A DNA stretch of 38,407 bases from Schoenoplectus triqueter (GCA_964058805.1 CAXKVV010000846.1:1-38407); one strand, 5' to 3'. Counted from the stretch's first letter, positions 1 to 12,149 are shown. Notes: generated by a model from the sequence alone, not told the origin. Translations and numbers: made by a program.

Positions 1-499
1 ATGTGATAATGAGAGGGAAAAAAATCTGTTGTTGTTTCAAGGATAAGTATTATAGTTCTGTTCCACTTTTGAGAAAAGAGGGGGTGATGTTTGACAAAAA
101 AATATTTATGATAGATATGATAAGTATTATATTTATGTTAATTTTATACTTATTGATGGGTTTGATCATTTCTCTATCTGCATCCTTTTAAATCTGTACT
201 CTGTTTTATGTGAAGTTCTAACTAACATTGATTTGATCCTACTACATAGAGTAACTGTTAGAAAAATAATAAATGTCGTAAACTGAATTCTGCGGAGTTA
301 TTCTGCCCAATGTGTCACCCTATAAAAATATAGTCATCAATAGTGATTAAGTTGGGAAATGTTGTTCTTAAGTTTAATAGTAGTGAAATCGATCAAATGT
401 TGTTCTTGAGTTGCTTAAAATTCGATCAAACCGCCAGCCTGACGGCTGAAATGCGGAAAATGTTGAAATTCGTATAAATTTATTAAACTATAATTCAAA
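1..499. other. AT-rich non-coding start of window
   Basis: No supported gene. The only open frame of note (62 codons near the start) is low-complexity and hydrophobic, and has no splice or codon signal to support it. Confidence 0.5.
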
Positions 500-892
500 C
501 AAATATATAGCCCATTTTTGCCCAGAATAATTAACTTTGGATAATTATGGAGCCCGTTAACGGCCGTGTAGTGCAAAATCGATAAATATCAAGCCCGTTA
601 ACGGCCCAAAACTTCAAAACCCGGATAAATATTGAGCTCGTTAACGGCCCAAAACTTCAAAACCCGGATAAATATTGAGCTCGTTAACGGCCCATAGACG
701 TAAAATTCGGATAAACATATAGCCCATTAACGGCCCAAAATAATAATTTCGATAAATATCTAACCCGTTAACGGCCCATATATGTAAAATTCGGATAAAA
801 TCTTCGAGCCCATTAACGGCCCAAATGGTAATTTCGATAAATATCTAACACGTTAACGGCCCAAAAATGCAAAAATCTGATATCTAACCTTT
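500..892. repeat. ~42-bp tandem array with palindromic core CCGTTAACGG
   Basis: Eight copies of a degenerate unit are seen. The TTAA of the core falls at about 557, 598, 641, 684, 727, 768, 813 and 853, giving spacings of 41, 43, 43, 43, 41, 45 and 40. A typical unit is a spacer carrying CGGATAAATAT or CGATAAATAT followed by AGCCCGTTAACGGCCCA. The two units around 602-687 are almost identical. The core is self-complementary. A weaker ninth unit may lie at 500-545. Confidence 0.85.
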
Positions 893-1569
893 AATGGCTT
901 GAATACAATTCGCACAATTGACATGAATTCCGCTGGGTAATGGAACTCAACAGGATCTAGGTTTGGGGTTTCGCTGGACCAATAACATGAGAAAGGAAAA
1001 CTCAACAGGGTCGGGTTTCATAAAAATTTCGGCTATTATTTGTATGCTCGTTTTCTACATCACCTAGAATTCCAGTTTCCTAGCGTATAAGCAGTTCATT
1101 ACAACTAACATTACGAGTTTATCGAAATTTCACAACAGTAATAACTAAAAAAATTATAACATCAGTAGAGTCCGAGTCCGTCACAAAGAATACAAGCAAC
1201 AGAGTTACAAAAAAAGTAACTTAAAGAAAATGCAAAAATAAAAATAAATAGAGGCGGTAGAATCTAATCCACAAAGCCTATTCGACCATGAGAAAATTAG
1301 ACCACTTTCTTGTTTTACTTCTCGAATAAGTCTGCACAAAATAATAAATATTAGAAACATAAATGAAAAGACCCAACATTCTAGAATTTGTAGTACCAGT
1401 AGATAGAAGTGTTGTCGCATATTAATACAACATAAGACTATCAGCTGAAATGTAATTTCTTACTTTTCTCAAAGGGTTAAATCAAATTATCATATGATTA
1501 ACTTTAAAATACAACTTAACAAAGGTGTAATATAGATGTACCAAATAAAATTAAAATAAATGAACAAAA
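893..1569. other. Non-coding DNA, nothing recognised
   Basis: No exon-like stretch with plausible splice sites was found on either strand. The short minus-strand frame at 1205-1420 is AT-rich and hydrophobic with no recognisable motif. Confidence 0.45.
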
Positions 1570-1720
1570 GTTCTGTTATTGAATGGTAAATAATAAAATA
1601 CAGGACCAAGTAGCACCAAAATAGATGTACCTTCTAATCAGTGTTTGACCTCGTTCTGTTATTGAATGGTAAATAATAAAGTTCTGTTATTAAAATAGAT
1701 GTACCTTCTAATCAGTGTTT
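1570..1720. repeat. Local duplication of two short segments
   Basis: The segment GTTCTGTTATTGAATGGTAA occurs at 1570 and 1653, with a shortened third start at 1681. The segment AGATGTACCTTCTAATCAGT occurs near 1622 and 1697. A shorter piece, AGTAGCACCAAAATA, occurs near 1609 and again near 1786. This looks like slipped-strand or unequal duplication within non-coding DNA. Confidence 0.75.
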
Positions 1721-1863
1721 CGAGCTCTATATGGTATAAACAAACATGTATATTTTCGAGCAAAGAATAAAGATTGAACATCCTCAAGTAGCACCAAAAT
1801 ATTTCCTTGAACATTACTAACATTCAAGTAAATAATAAATAACAGGAAAATAGGGACAATTTT

Positions 1864-1880
1864 GGGGGGGGGGGGGGGGG
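1864..1880. repeat. Homopolymer run of 17 G
   Basis: A run of 17 consecutive G lies in otherwise AT-rich sequence. It could form a quadruplex. It is also a place where read length errors are likely, so its exact length should not be trusted. Confidence 0.9.
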
Positions 1881-1941
1881 CAACTAAAACAACACAGAAA
1901 AAAATATAAACATGGTTTCAGTCATGGTGAGAATCTAGTAC

Positions 1942-2580
1942 CTGTTCATTTCCAGAGAAGTCTACAAATATTACTGCCAGCTTCTGTAGCAGATCACGCC
2001 CTCCCTTTGCCAACCTTTCAAATAGTTAAGTGTATAAGAAATAATTTCAGGCAACTTATTTGAGAAAGAATGATACAGAATGACAGGTTCACTGAGGTGT
2101 AAATGACAAGGGAAACTTATAATGACATACCTGTAGAACATTAGTAAAACAATCTATGACTTGCCTTCAAATTCCAGCACAGTCCCTTCAAGTAAAAGTA
2201 ATGAAAGGAATAAAATTTACTTTAATTGTTTAGAAGGTATGAAGAACATCTCTCAGAAGTCCAAGGATTCTCCATGTTTTCCCTTTCCTGGTGGATCCTA
2301 CATCCGATCATGTTCCATGATATACAAATGAAATAAACAGTAAACCATTGGTTAGACATTGCAAATAAAATTTCTGGAGTACAAGTATTCTGGATCGACT
2401 ATGTAAACTTTTACTTGGATTAGTAAAATGGTTCTCCTAAAATGAGTTTCTCACTTCTTTCATTTTAGAAACTATCAATTGGTATATTCAAGAAACTTGA
2501 AGTTTACACTAAACACGCTAAAACCAGACCAAATGCTTTGAGAAGACCAGCCTCCTTTGAAATTTCAACTGTTAGATACC
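1942..2580 (-). other. Exon-like segments on the minus strand, unassigned
   Basis: Three short stretches have an AG before them and stay open. 1942-2014 reads LAKGGRDLLQKLAVIFVDF and then GNEQ, before a GT. The stretch near 2230-2308 reads RKGKTWRILGLLRDVLH. The stretch near 2507-2579, after a good polypyrimidine-CAG, reads YLTVEISKEAGLLKAFGLV. They lie downstream of the stop codon of the minus-strand gene that ends at 3393. They may be 3' untranslated exons, a second gene or chance openings. Their phases do not chain into a model I can defend. Confidence 0.25.
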
Positions 2581-3392
2581 TGTAGGAGAAATTAAAGAGC
2601 AGTTACATAAATGGAACAGAATGGATAACTCATTTCCACTTTAATACCCCAAGTTAGGTCAGCAAAGGATAGATAGAAGCACAAGAATAATACATGGGTT
2701 AGCAGGGTCTAGTTTGCTCTGACTAATGTACTGGGAAAAATATTGTATGGGAAAGTAAGAAACACTTCAATTAGTTGTGCAGCGCTTTATTATTCAATAG
2801 AGCACCTACTTTGCATAGATTAGGCATATTGGCTTTCCAATCCATTTTAGTGGAGTGGTGTACTATTTGTTTAGACTCATTAGTTTGTATGGGTTAATGC
2901 AGATTCTGTTGGAGATTGATGGTTGTTTATTTATTTATTTTTATCTCTGGAAGCTCAAGCTAAAACTTTTACTTATGGTTAATCATATAAATATCCTATC
3001 TTTAAAAAACACATTCACGAATATAACTGGTTCCTTTCAAAAGCAGAAAGAGAAGCTATTCCTATCAAAGGTGAGACATTTTTTTCAATAAACAACTAAA
3101 ATGGCTTGTTCTATACCAGCCTAATAAGAACCTCCATCTCTATTATGAGTTGAATTTTTGAACAGACAAACATCAGTAACTAGAATATTGACTCAAAACC
3201 ACAATGTTTTACTTGGGGTTTATAATGCATTATGGACAATACTCTCAAATTCCACTTCCAAATATACTTAAAAATTCATACAAAAGAAAAATCACATGAA
3301 TGGCATCTAACTGGGATATCATTCAGATTTATTTACAGGAGATCCATAGTGGAGGTGTACATTCCATTCACATTATTCAATTTTTATTTCAT
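2581..3392. other. Non-coding, probably 3' flank of the minus-strand gene
   Basis: Open frames at 2855-3091 and 3232-3495 on the plus strand lack conserved motifs. The second overlaps a better supported minus-strand exon, so I treat both as chance. Confidence 0.4.
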
Positions 3393-6226
3393 TCAGCTGT
3401 TGAGAATCAAATCTTTCAAGGGAAGCTGCCAATGCCACATTGACTGCAATGCCATATGTTCACGCATAAAGGTCAATGAGCTTCCGCTCTATTAAAATGG
3501 ATAGGTTAAAAGGCATGTTAAAAAACTTTACCAACTTTATTACGCAACGCTTTAATTTGTCTTCAATTATATTTTCTGTAAAAGCTGAACCAAGACATTA
3601 ATTGTAACCAAAAAGAAAAAAAAAATCGATGTTTTTTATAAACTTAACAGAATAGAACTATGCATACTTTGAGAATCCAAAGGCAGCTTTTGAAAAAGAG
3701 AGAATGTGAAGCAACTGCTGACTGCGCTCAGTAAGTTCTTTTACTTCAATTGTAAATGTCTCTTGGCCAACACAATTCTCCACCATATCAAATTCTGTTA
3801 CGTTAGTCAATCATTCAATTAATCAATATCCTTGTCATTCAAAAGTTCCCAAAATGCCCTTCCTGATTCAATCAAGCAAACTTGAGTCACCACTTCAAAT
3901 TTTCATGATGATGAGATATAAAACCTGATTTTGATTTTCCAACTAGTGACATTCATTATGACTGATTTGGTCAGGTCATCCTGATTGGTAGGTTTTGGAC
4001 AGACCAGTGTTTTTACTTACTGTTTTCTTTTCCTTTCTACTTCTTAGATAAAAAATTTTGATTGAATATGAACAACAACGTTGTTGAAGTTCGGTTCAAA
4101 CACAATACATTCTAGGATTTAGAAATTAGCATGTTGGCTCAACCTATTCAGTTTAATTAGAAATCACCGGCCCTATTCCAGTACAGAGCAAATTATTGTG
4201 TTATTTCACTATATTTGTGTAGATAATGCTGTGCACACTCGATATTAGACTAAATTCTTAGAATAGATCTGTAAAAAAGACACAGCAATACATGCAGAAC
4301 CATCACTATCCACAGACTAAAAATGCATCAACAAATAATGCTAATCTTCTATGTCTATTTGAAATGATAAAAAAAAAAGAAAAAAAAATTCCATACCTGA
4401 GTGGCAGATTGCTCGAATTAGATAAATAACTGAAGTATTACATACCTTCTTCATCCCAGTCTTGTGCATTCTGTTTTGTAACTTCTCCAAAAGTTATGAG
4501 GGGATTAAAGTACCCTGAAGTATCCATTAAAATCTGCATTTGCATTCTTCCCAGCCTTCAAACCCTGTGGCTGTTTCCCGTTCTGCCAGTGCAATGCATA
4601 AAAATCACACCTCAATAGGTTTTATCCCCACACTACATGACGGGTTGTATGCTCACAGGGATGGGTGTGAATTTTTTTGAGATTAATGTCTGGGTAATGT
4701 GTTGATGGTTAGCATAGAAAAAATGCTTGTGCGGTTGGTTTCTGCTGCAGAGGACAAAGAAAGCAATCCAAATATGCCCACTGCAATTAAACAATGTACT
4801 TGAAGTTTCCACATAGCAGCAAAACTGATAACATACCCAGTGAAGGAGCTGTTGAAGCTCAGACATTGCTCCCTCATACCTAGATTTGGCGCACAGCCGA
4901 GCCCCTCTCCTAACCAAGCCAATACCCTGCGAGTTGTCTTAACCCGTGGGATCCAACTGCACAACAAATTAAAGAGAGAATTAATTTTTTTTTTTAAAAT
5001 GCCTACAGAAACCAATAATTGTTGTTTTTCTTTTTTAAAACTGGGACTTTCCAAAGGCACTAAACGGAAAAACAGGTTTTATCAAGATCAAGCATGAGTT
5101 TTTAATCTTTATTGACCAGAGTGAAAGTTCTTCTACCAGATCACACACATATCTCACATTCATAGCCCTTTACTGAGTTTTGTTTTCAAAAATAAAGAGA
5201 AACACATTTAATATTGGATTAAGCACAGGCATCTATATTTATTAATATTTTTACCAAAAAAAGCCCTTAATTGTTGTTTTACAAAGGACCCCCCCATCTT
5301 GAAAGCTTAAGAAAGTGCTAGAAATTACCACTGAGCACCCTTAATATAATACTGGTAATTGGAAATATTCTGGAACACAAGCAAGCAATAATCCTCTTCA
5401 GCACCCCCTATCAAGTACAATGATGATGACGATGGCAACAAAGCATTTATCCAGAAATTTGAAAAATCGACTATAATTCCTCAAGCAAAATGATGCAGAG
5501 AGAAGAAGGGTTTGGGGGGGACCTCATAAGTACTGGAGAAGCATCATATGGACCAATCCATCTAGCAACAGTAAACGCCGTTCACATACAGTACAGGCTG
5601 GCTTCAATCATCAGATGTATCCAACCTAGCTAGGAATGCAGTATATAATCATAAATCTTTAAAAAATAAAATAAGGATTATTATACAACACCAATAGATA
5701 ACACGATCAACACGGATGATGATATCTCCCATAATATACAAACAATGCGTCAGTACTAACAATTTCAATTTTCATAAACCAATAATACCATCAATCTTGA
5801 TTTTCTTTTTTCACCAGAGAAATTAAACACTTAATTTAATGAAAATTTTCCATGTTGCATCAATATAAAAAATGTAGATATATTTTTAAAAAAGGGACAA
5901 TTCAGTACATGTTTTCATGAACTAATATAAATGATAAGTTATTAGTAACTTTAAAGAACACACTTACACAAAATATGCAATTGTTTTAATGAAATCAGAA
6001 TCACGAAATAGCTCATGCACACAATATCTCGCATTGTCCAAAAATAACTTTAAAGTTTTAATCTCAGAACAGAAACTGTCCAAGCCAGTAATCATGGGAT
6101 AAGTACCAAAATATTAATTACTTTGAGTCATCCAATAAACCATACAATTCAATAGATCTGCTTATTCCGCACAGGTTAAGGCTTTATCATTTGTCAACGC
6201 GTCAAGGGACAAAGCAAACTCCAATG
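3393..6226 (-). CDS. Unrecognised multi-exon host gene, C-terminal exons
   Basis: Six exon candidates on the minus strand join in one frame through GT-AG introns: 6173-6226, 5534-5597, 4837-4909, 4446-4533, 3668-3794 and 3393-3486. They give 166 codons ending in a TGA at 3393-3395. The best supported junction joins 4446-4533 (donor AAG|GTATGT) to 3668-3794 (acceptor ACAG). The phases agree at all five joins, but the 5534-5597 exon and the last acceptor have weak splice sites. The predicted protein looks helical and soluble. Short pieces are SELQQLLHW, GYFNPLITFGEVTKQNAQDW, KELTERSQQLLHILSF and, at the C-terminus, MALQSMWHWQLPLKDLIL. I see no signal peptide or membrane segment. I do not recognise the family and propose no function. 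The N-terminal part should lie between 6227 and about 8080. Confidence 0.5.
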
Positions 6227-7445
6227 CTGAAAACAAACTACAAGTAGACAAGTTACAAGAATACAGACAAACATGTCTAGGCAGCAACCAAACTATTTTT
6301 CAATCTAATATATTTACTAACTTTACAATTATAGGCATTTTAGTTGTAGTTTCTATTATTGAAACAACCTGCAGAGAACAAAATACTCTTTTCTGCCACA
6401 ATAATTGCTAAAAGAAAACACTACAAATCACAACATTTGAAGGACAACACAAATGCTTCATTTTGAGCAAAAAAAATTCAGAAATACAAAAACATAGGTG
6501 TGTTTTTTTTAAAAATAAGTGTCACCGTCAACAGCAGATTTGCACAAAAAAAACTAATTAAAAACTAGTAGTAATTTTAAATCTAAAAATTGGCAATTAA
6601 TCACAGTAATTTGGTAGCACAAGCAAACCAAAGCAGCGATTTAAACTTGAGTTATAGTATAGAAAAAATGCATCGAGCCTTAGGGTTCATGAACTTTGCA
6701 CAAAAATATTTCATCGAGCCAAGGAGAAATCAGCTCTGCATAGATCTGTATCAGAATGATCGGTAGCTGATTTAAAAAAAAAGAAAAAAATTATCAGAGG
6801 AGAAATTTCATAACAATATGCCCCTCAATGGAAAAAAAAAAGACCAGTCATTTCAGAATAAAAAGAAGCTTGCACCAAGTATTCAGCTGTTTAAAATCTA
6901 CTTGCCTCGGTAAAGACTGCATAAAATTAACATGTGCTATTGTAAGTATTAGTTCAGTCTTCAGTATGTTTCCTCAAAATTTTTAAAGAGAGCATCAAAG
7001 TTACAAAGTAATTTTTCAAAATTGGATCAATGAACTAATGACTTTGTATCAGTAGGGTTGGTATAGTTGACAGGTCTGTTGCATCTTACTGACCCATAGT
7101 ACAATGAAAGGACCTTAACAGTTTTAATCAAAGCATATTAGCAAACAGGTAATATCTTATGGATGTAGCATCAGAAAGAAAGGTATCAACACAAGTTTCT
7201 CAGAATTTTATCAATTCAGCACACAACAATGACTGATAGTAAAGCACCTACATGCCACACATAATTATCTGAGTGACAATCTAATCATTTTAAAATCTCA
7301 CTACATGAGAGTTTGATCACAGAAATCCTTTCCTGTCAGATACTGTCCACATATCATCTGAAATCCATATAGGTCACCTCCCTTCATTCAAGCAAATAAA
7401 CAACAGAATACACGTTTTGTTAACCAACAGTGATCTCAGAAAAAA
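6227..7445 (-). other. Probable intronic sequence of the minus-strand gene
   Basis: AT-rich sequence lies between the C-terminal exons and the probable 5' exon. One further exon-like stretch is seen near 6850-6925. It follows a TATGCAG acceptor on the minus strand and reads SLPRQVDFKQLNTWCK. I could not fit it by phase, so the middle of the gene is unresolved. Confidence 0.35.
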
Positions 7446-7610
7446 TAGCCTGTTCAAATGATTAGGGTGTATATGTAACAAAATCTTTAATTACTCAAAA
7501 ATACTTTAATTACTAATTATTAGGGTGTATATGTAACAAAATCTTAGAAGTAAGAGCAAGGTCAGCTAGACAGAGTGATGTAGCAAGAAACATAGCCTGT
7601 TCAAATGATT
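7446..7610. repeat. Rearranged duplication at the edge of an exon
   Basis: ATAGCCTGTTCAAATGATT occurs at about 7447 and 7592, and AGGGTGTATATGTAACAAAA occurs at about 7466 and 7522. In the left copy the two words are fused directly. In the right part they are separated and in the reverse order. The first word is part of the probable 5' exon, so the left copy carries a displaced piece of coding-like sequence. Confidence 0.75.
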
Positions 7611-7788
7611 CTCCTTTGTTGAGCCGGAAGACTGTTCGAGCAACAGCACGACCTGGGGCTCCACGACCAACATGTAGGGAGAGATTTCTCCGGTTCGCCG
7701 GAGAACTCTTGAATTCGGCCACTGGTTTGGAGGACGGTGGCTTGTCCACTGGTGCTCTAGTTGAAGAAGAAGAGGAGGAAGGAGGCTA
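7513..7788 (-). CDS. Probable 5' exon of the minus-strand gene
   Basis: On the minus strand a serine-rich stretch is followed by basic residues (SSPANRRNLSLHVGRGAPGR) and then by a helical stretch (FEQAMFLATSLCLADLAL). GC content and codon use stand out from the AT-rich surroundings. No ATG opens this frame. An in-frame TAG sits just upstream (about 7786-7788) in the context GGATAG|CC, which would also serve as a splice acceptor. The first exon would then lie further upstream, or a frameshift separates it from an ATG in the 7800-8080 leader. I found no donor with the right phase to reach the exon at 6226, so the link to that gene rests on strand and proximity. Confidence 0.4.
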
Positions 7789-7801
7789 TCCAAGGCAATG
7801 A

Positions 7802-8140
7802 TGAAGCATAGACCCAATGCTTCGGACTGGAAGCGAGGGAAGCAAGCGGCGCATCGAGAGCCCGAGAGAACATCCCGAAGGAGAAGACCGGAGATGAAAT
7901 GGAGAGAGCTGATCTGATCAAGGGCGGCGGTAGTGAAGGTCGGGGAGAGCAACAACAACAGGTGTAACATTAGTTGAAAATGAATGAATAGGGTTTAGGT
8001 TCCGTTGGGAAGGCATGAGGATTGAAAAGAGGCGGCGCTGGGTTGTCTTGGTGAGCGAAGAAAGAAAAAGTCATGAAAGAGGGGAGAGAGGCAGAGGATG
8101 TTAGGTTAGGTTAATCTCCCCTGTAGTCTGTAGCCTCTAG
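7802..8140 (-). other. Probable transcript leader region of the minus-strand gene
   Basis: Read on the minus strand this stretch is pyrimidine-rich (CTCTGCCTCTCTCCCCTC and similar), as plant 5' leaders often are. It contains several ATGs in different frames (for example near 8075, 8018 and 7972). None opens a frame that runs into the 7513-7788 exon, so the true start is undecided. Confidence 0.35.
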
Positions 8141-8222
8141 GCCTCTAGGCTTCCGAGGCAAGAATGGTCCCCAACAAGATATCTGAACCGTCCAACCGAT
8201 CTGACGGTGCAAGCTTCTCTTA

Positions 8223-8265
8223 TTTCCCGCGTTGAGATGTCACGTGCTTTTTCTTAACTCACGTG
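8223..8265. promoter_or_regulatory. E2F-type site and twin G-boxes
   Basis: TTTCCCGC at 8223-8230 fits the E2F consensus TTTSSCGC. CACGTG occurs at 8241-8246 and again at 8260-8265, 19 bp apart, the second as CACGTGG (ABRE-like). They lie 100-200 bp upstream of the pyrimidine-rich leader of the minus-strand gene, so they are well placed as its promoter. The words are seen in the sequence. Their use in cell-cycle or bZIP/bHLH control is inferred from the known consensus sites. Confidence 0.5.
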
Positions 8266-8627
8266 GTGGGAGGTTTCCCACTTTCCTTTGATTGCAAGAT
8301 CTTAACGTATCTGATTCGCAATCTTTGTTACTATTCCCTTTTTCAAGATTGCTGGGATTTTATTTTTACACTTCCCTTTTGCTTTGATACTATATCTTCT
8401 GAACAATAATTAACCTCACGCGATAAAAAAAAATTAAATTCAACTACATGGCCAAATCAACACGGTCTGAGTAGTAAGTGCCAATACGTTTTGCAACATT
8501 TGATTTCCTCGTAACTACTAGTCTACTACTTGAAAAAAAAAAGCGACACCTCTTGGCCCTTGCAACCATAGGTCATTGTAACAATATTATCGTTATAACT
8601 CAGGATTTTATTTAATAATATAGTTCT

Positions 8628-9190
8628 CAAATAAATAATTAATAATATAAATTTTTAAATATATTTAATAAAATTTCATATTAACAGAAATTTTGACACA
8701 ATATTTTTATTTTAAATGAAGAAAGATAAAAACTATTTAATATGAACCGTTAAATTCAATGATGAAAAAAAGTGATGACTTGATATACTTAAAAATCTTG
8801 ACAGCTTAATCTTTTTAAAATATTAATAAATATTTTCATTAGGATTGTAACTCGGGCTTCACCCCGACAATATAATCTTCAAATAAATAATTAATAATAT
8901 AAATTTTAAATATATTTAATAAAATTTAGACACAATATTTTCAAATGCCAAGTACTAGTGATAATTATAATAATAAATAATATAATTAGACACATAATAA
9001 TCTATAAATGATCATATAAAAAGTTGAATCATTTTAAGAGTTAATTTTCACTTTAAATATTATTTTAAATGAGGAAAACTATTTTGTATAAATCTTTGGA
9101 TTGAAGAAGATGAAAAGATTTAAACAAAATCAATGATGAAAAAAATGATGATACGGTATGCTTAAAAAATTTGAAATCTTAACTCTCTTT
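8628..9190. repeat. AT-rich tandem duplication, two diverged copies
   Basis: Words recur in the same order about 250 bp apart. CAAATAAATAATTAATAATA starts at 8628 and 8880. GACACAATATTTT, TTTTAAATGA, TCAATGATGAAAAAAA and TACTTAAAAA-type words follow in both. The second copy is longer and carries extra AT-rich sequence. The join contains TAACTCGGGCTTCACCCCGAC, the only GC-rich piece. No coding capacity. Confidence 0.65.
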
Positions 9191-11540
9191 ATGTATTGAT
9201 AGAAATAGAATTTCTATTAAGTAGCAGTTTAGTTTTATTGAGCAACTCTGTACCAAATTTTGGAACTCTTCTCATGTACAAGAAAACAAAAAAAAATATA
9301 TATATAGAGATATGTTCTTTTATCTTAAATTTGTCCGTACATATAGATAAAATCAAATTAAAACCACCAATTCAATATATGTTGGAACAAAAATGTTATT
9401 AAATCTCATTAAAATTTAAATTCAATTGTAAAGGACTTAGCAAAAAAATATAAAGAATATTATTTTAATACATTTATGTTAATCTTTAAATGCTAATTTT
9501 GTTGTAAAGGTTCAAAAACGCAATATTTATAATATAAATGAATATGATACATCATTCAAAATAAGTTTATATATGTTGAAATGAGATAACAAATGATACA
9601 AAATTTGAATAAATTTGAGTACTGTTTTAATGTATTATTGTGATTTACAGTCAATTATGTGATGATTATAGTTTAGTTTATGTATTAGAATGATTGTATA
9701 TGATATATCATTTATTTTTTGAGTTGTCTATTATTTATATATTGAGTTGGAATCAATTGTGAAACATATACATTAATTAATAATAAAACTAATCTATTTT
9801 TTATTTTTATTTTTTTGCAATGACAACTTGTACATATTTTTATATAGATTCAAATGAAATATATACAAATGTATATAGGACATACTTAAGAGTTATTATT
9901 AGATACTTCAAGAAGCGGACTCATTCTTATTGCAATATAAAAGAACGAATGCTGAAAACTTTCTAACACACAGCTAGAGATTTCTCTCAAACTTTTAGAA
10001 AATGTAAAATATTGGTGACAATTGAAAATGCAGGAAGCTTGAGGTCTTTTTTAAATAAGAAGCTCCACCTTTGCATTGAGCCCATCATAGCCACTGCTCA
10101 TCATCCATGTCAGATAACATGTGCTCAGCTTCATTATACATTATTAATTTGAATTGAAGGAAATGAGTGATGCAAATGTGAATTCAATAACATGATAACA
10201 ATTAAGAGCTACAAACTAATGTGAATAGATAAATTGTTGTGTGCTGAAGACTTAGTTAAAAGGAAGTATATGTGTGTGTGCGACCTCATAGTTGTGTTTT
10301 ATCAAATATTACCTCCATAATCCATGTTACGTTAATTACGTCAAGTTCGTCCTGTAACTTCTGCTAGCATATAGTTCTTTTGTTTGAATAAAACTTCTAT
10401 AACAAATAATGAACGAGTCGATTTTTGGAGGACAAGTTTTGTACGCCGCCGGAAACTTGTGTGTTTAGAGCATGTTGCAATTGAAGGAATTAAGGATCTG
10501 TATGTTTCCGTGAACTTGAATATACAAGTAGGTGCACTTGCTGTATTTGCAAATTACATATGTTTGTTTGTCCGTAATTATTTTTTAACACTGCAGTTGC
10601 ATTTTCATATTAATGCCAAATGCAGCAGCTCGTGCTACGCCCAATTTTAGACAACTTTTAATTAATAATAATATTGCGAAATTAAAAATGTGGTATATTT
10701 CTGAAATTAAATTTGCACTAACTTATTAGATTTTGCAAGTAACTTTTTATGTTTTCAGTCTGAATGTCTGATCTATATTAATTAGGTTATATATGACGGA
10801 CCTTTGACGGGTACGAGTACGAATAAATTCTAATGACGATGGTCAGTGTGCGCATGTCACTAATTTACCTGGTAGTCTGGTACACAGGAGGTACCAGTCC
10901 TATTTTCGTGATAGTGCCCCACAAAATGTTGCGTCGACGTAACAATTCACTGATGAAAAGATCTATTTGATAAAAGAAGTCTAACTTGATGGACGAAAGA
11001 AATTTGCAAAAGAGGCAAGGAGCCCATGCATCAATATGAACCTGCAGATAATCAAGTCAAAAGAGATAGCAGCAACTAACAGATGGTTGATGGGTTAGTC
11101 CCGAGGCCGAGATAATAAAGTCCAAAAAAATGTTGCTCTCAAACACATTTCAAAGAGGCAATTATTGTTTCTATTATAGTTTCAATTAAGGAAGATTTCT
11201 TTTCAGTTCATTCAATTATTTTAAGCATAATTTGACTTTTGAATTTCCTGGAAAGCTGAAATTAAGAAAGTCCGTAACATGGAGTATGGAAAAAAGTAAT
11301 GTGATTTTTGAACTAAAGGAGTACTTAATCAGTTTTAATTGCTGTCAAATTAAGTTTGAGGTCATATGAAAGAACAAGTGAGTTATACATTTTATTTGAA
11401 ATGAGAGCAATACTCTTCTGTTCATACCAACAATGTTCTTATTTGATTTTAAAGCTCCTGGTAGGAATGCATAAACGACAAAATATAGAGTAGATTATCC
11501 GGAAAGGAATAACAAGATAAAAATTTAACACCAGTAGTTC
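9191..11540. other. AT-rich intergenic DNA, nothing firmly recognised
   Basis: No exon or transposon domain could be supported. The plus-strand frame at 10384-10650 has no conserved motif. A TATAAAAG-like word at about 9935-9943 could be a promoter element, but no gene follows it. Confidence 0.4.
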
Positions 11541-11559
11541 AGTTTGTGGGAGGCTTCAT

Positions 11560-11634
11560 CTTCAGATTAAATTAGCATATCCAGTGCCATCAGCATAGAA
11601 GCCGTATTCTCTTTCTTCATTTTTGGTTTTCTAG
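11560..11634 (-). other. Possible terminal exon, minus strand
   Basis: After a TTTCATCTAG acceptor-like word the minus strand stays open and ends in TGA, reading KTKNEEREYGFYADGTGYANLI in two parts. It could be the last exon of the gene whose first exon may lie at 12736-12780. Without the middle exons this is a guess. Confidence 0.2.
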
Positions 11635-12149
11635 ATGAAAGTAAAAATCAGAACTGTTAATCTTAATTTTTGCTAGTCCAACATTGAAAAATCAAGCATC
11701 ATACCAACAAATTAGTCAGGATCAAAGAAGGGAGAAAGGTAGAGCCGCAGAGGAAAACTTGTCTCTGCCTCTCAAAACACAGCAAAAAATAAAAGTCTAG
11801 TTTTTTTTAATTATGTAATTCTTTTTCTAAGAAAATAATAGAGAGACCAAAAACTAAAAGGAAGCCTCTTATCTTATTCATAGTAAACAATATTTGCTAA
11901 ATTGCTAAATAAAAATTATAAAAGGTTCTACTCTGAGGATGATTACCAAAGAAAATGAACACAATTACCAAAGCAAAATTGAACATCTTTCTATTGAGGA
12001 TATTCAATAACAATGAGAAAACTGGCATAATCAAATAATAAAAGAATGTTATATAGACAATATCAGAACTATGTCTAACTAAAATGAGGAAAAGAAGAAG
12101 AAGAATGAATACAGTTCCATTATAAATAAGATAAATCAAACTAATCAAA

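Noticed and set aside
500..892. CRISPR-like array
   Set aside because: The repeats are degenerate and the spacers are repeated too. This is a plant tandem repeat.
3393..3486. A reading of this exon as RKLIDLYA-stop-TYGIAVNVALAA, which would imply a nonsense mutation
   Set aside because: That frame does not fit the phase of the upstream exon. The frame that does fit is open to a natural stop, so no nonsense mutation is needed.
4633..5060. Overlapping minus-strand frames of 94 and 125 codons
   Set aside because: They run through predicted introns. Only the 4837-4909 part fits an exon by phase and splice sites.
7566..7970. 134-codon minus-strand frame
   Set aside because: Leu- and Cys-rich with no domain. 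It overlaps, in another frame, a stretch that looks more like real protein.
10384..10650. 88-codon plus-strand frame
   Set aside because: No motif, splice context or leader; composition like the surrounding intergenic DNA.
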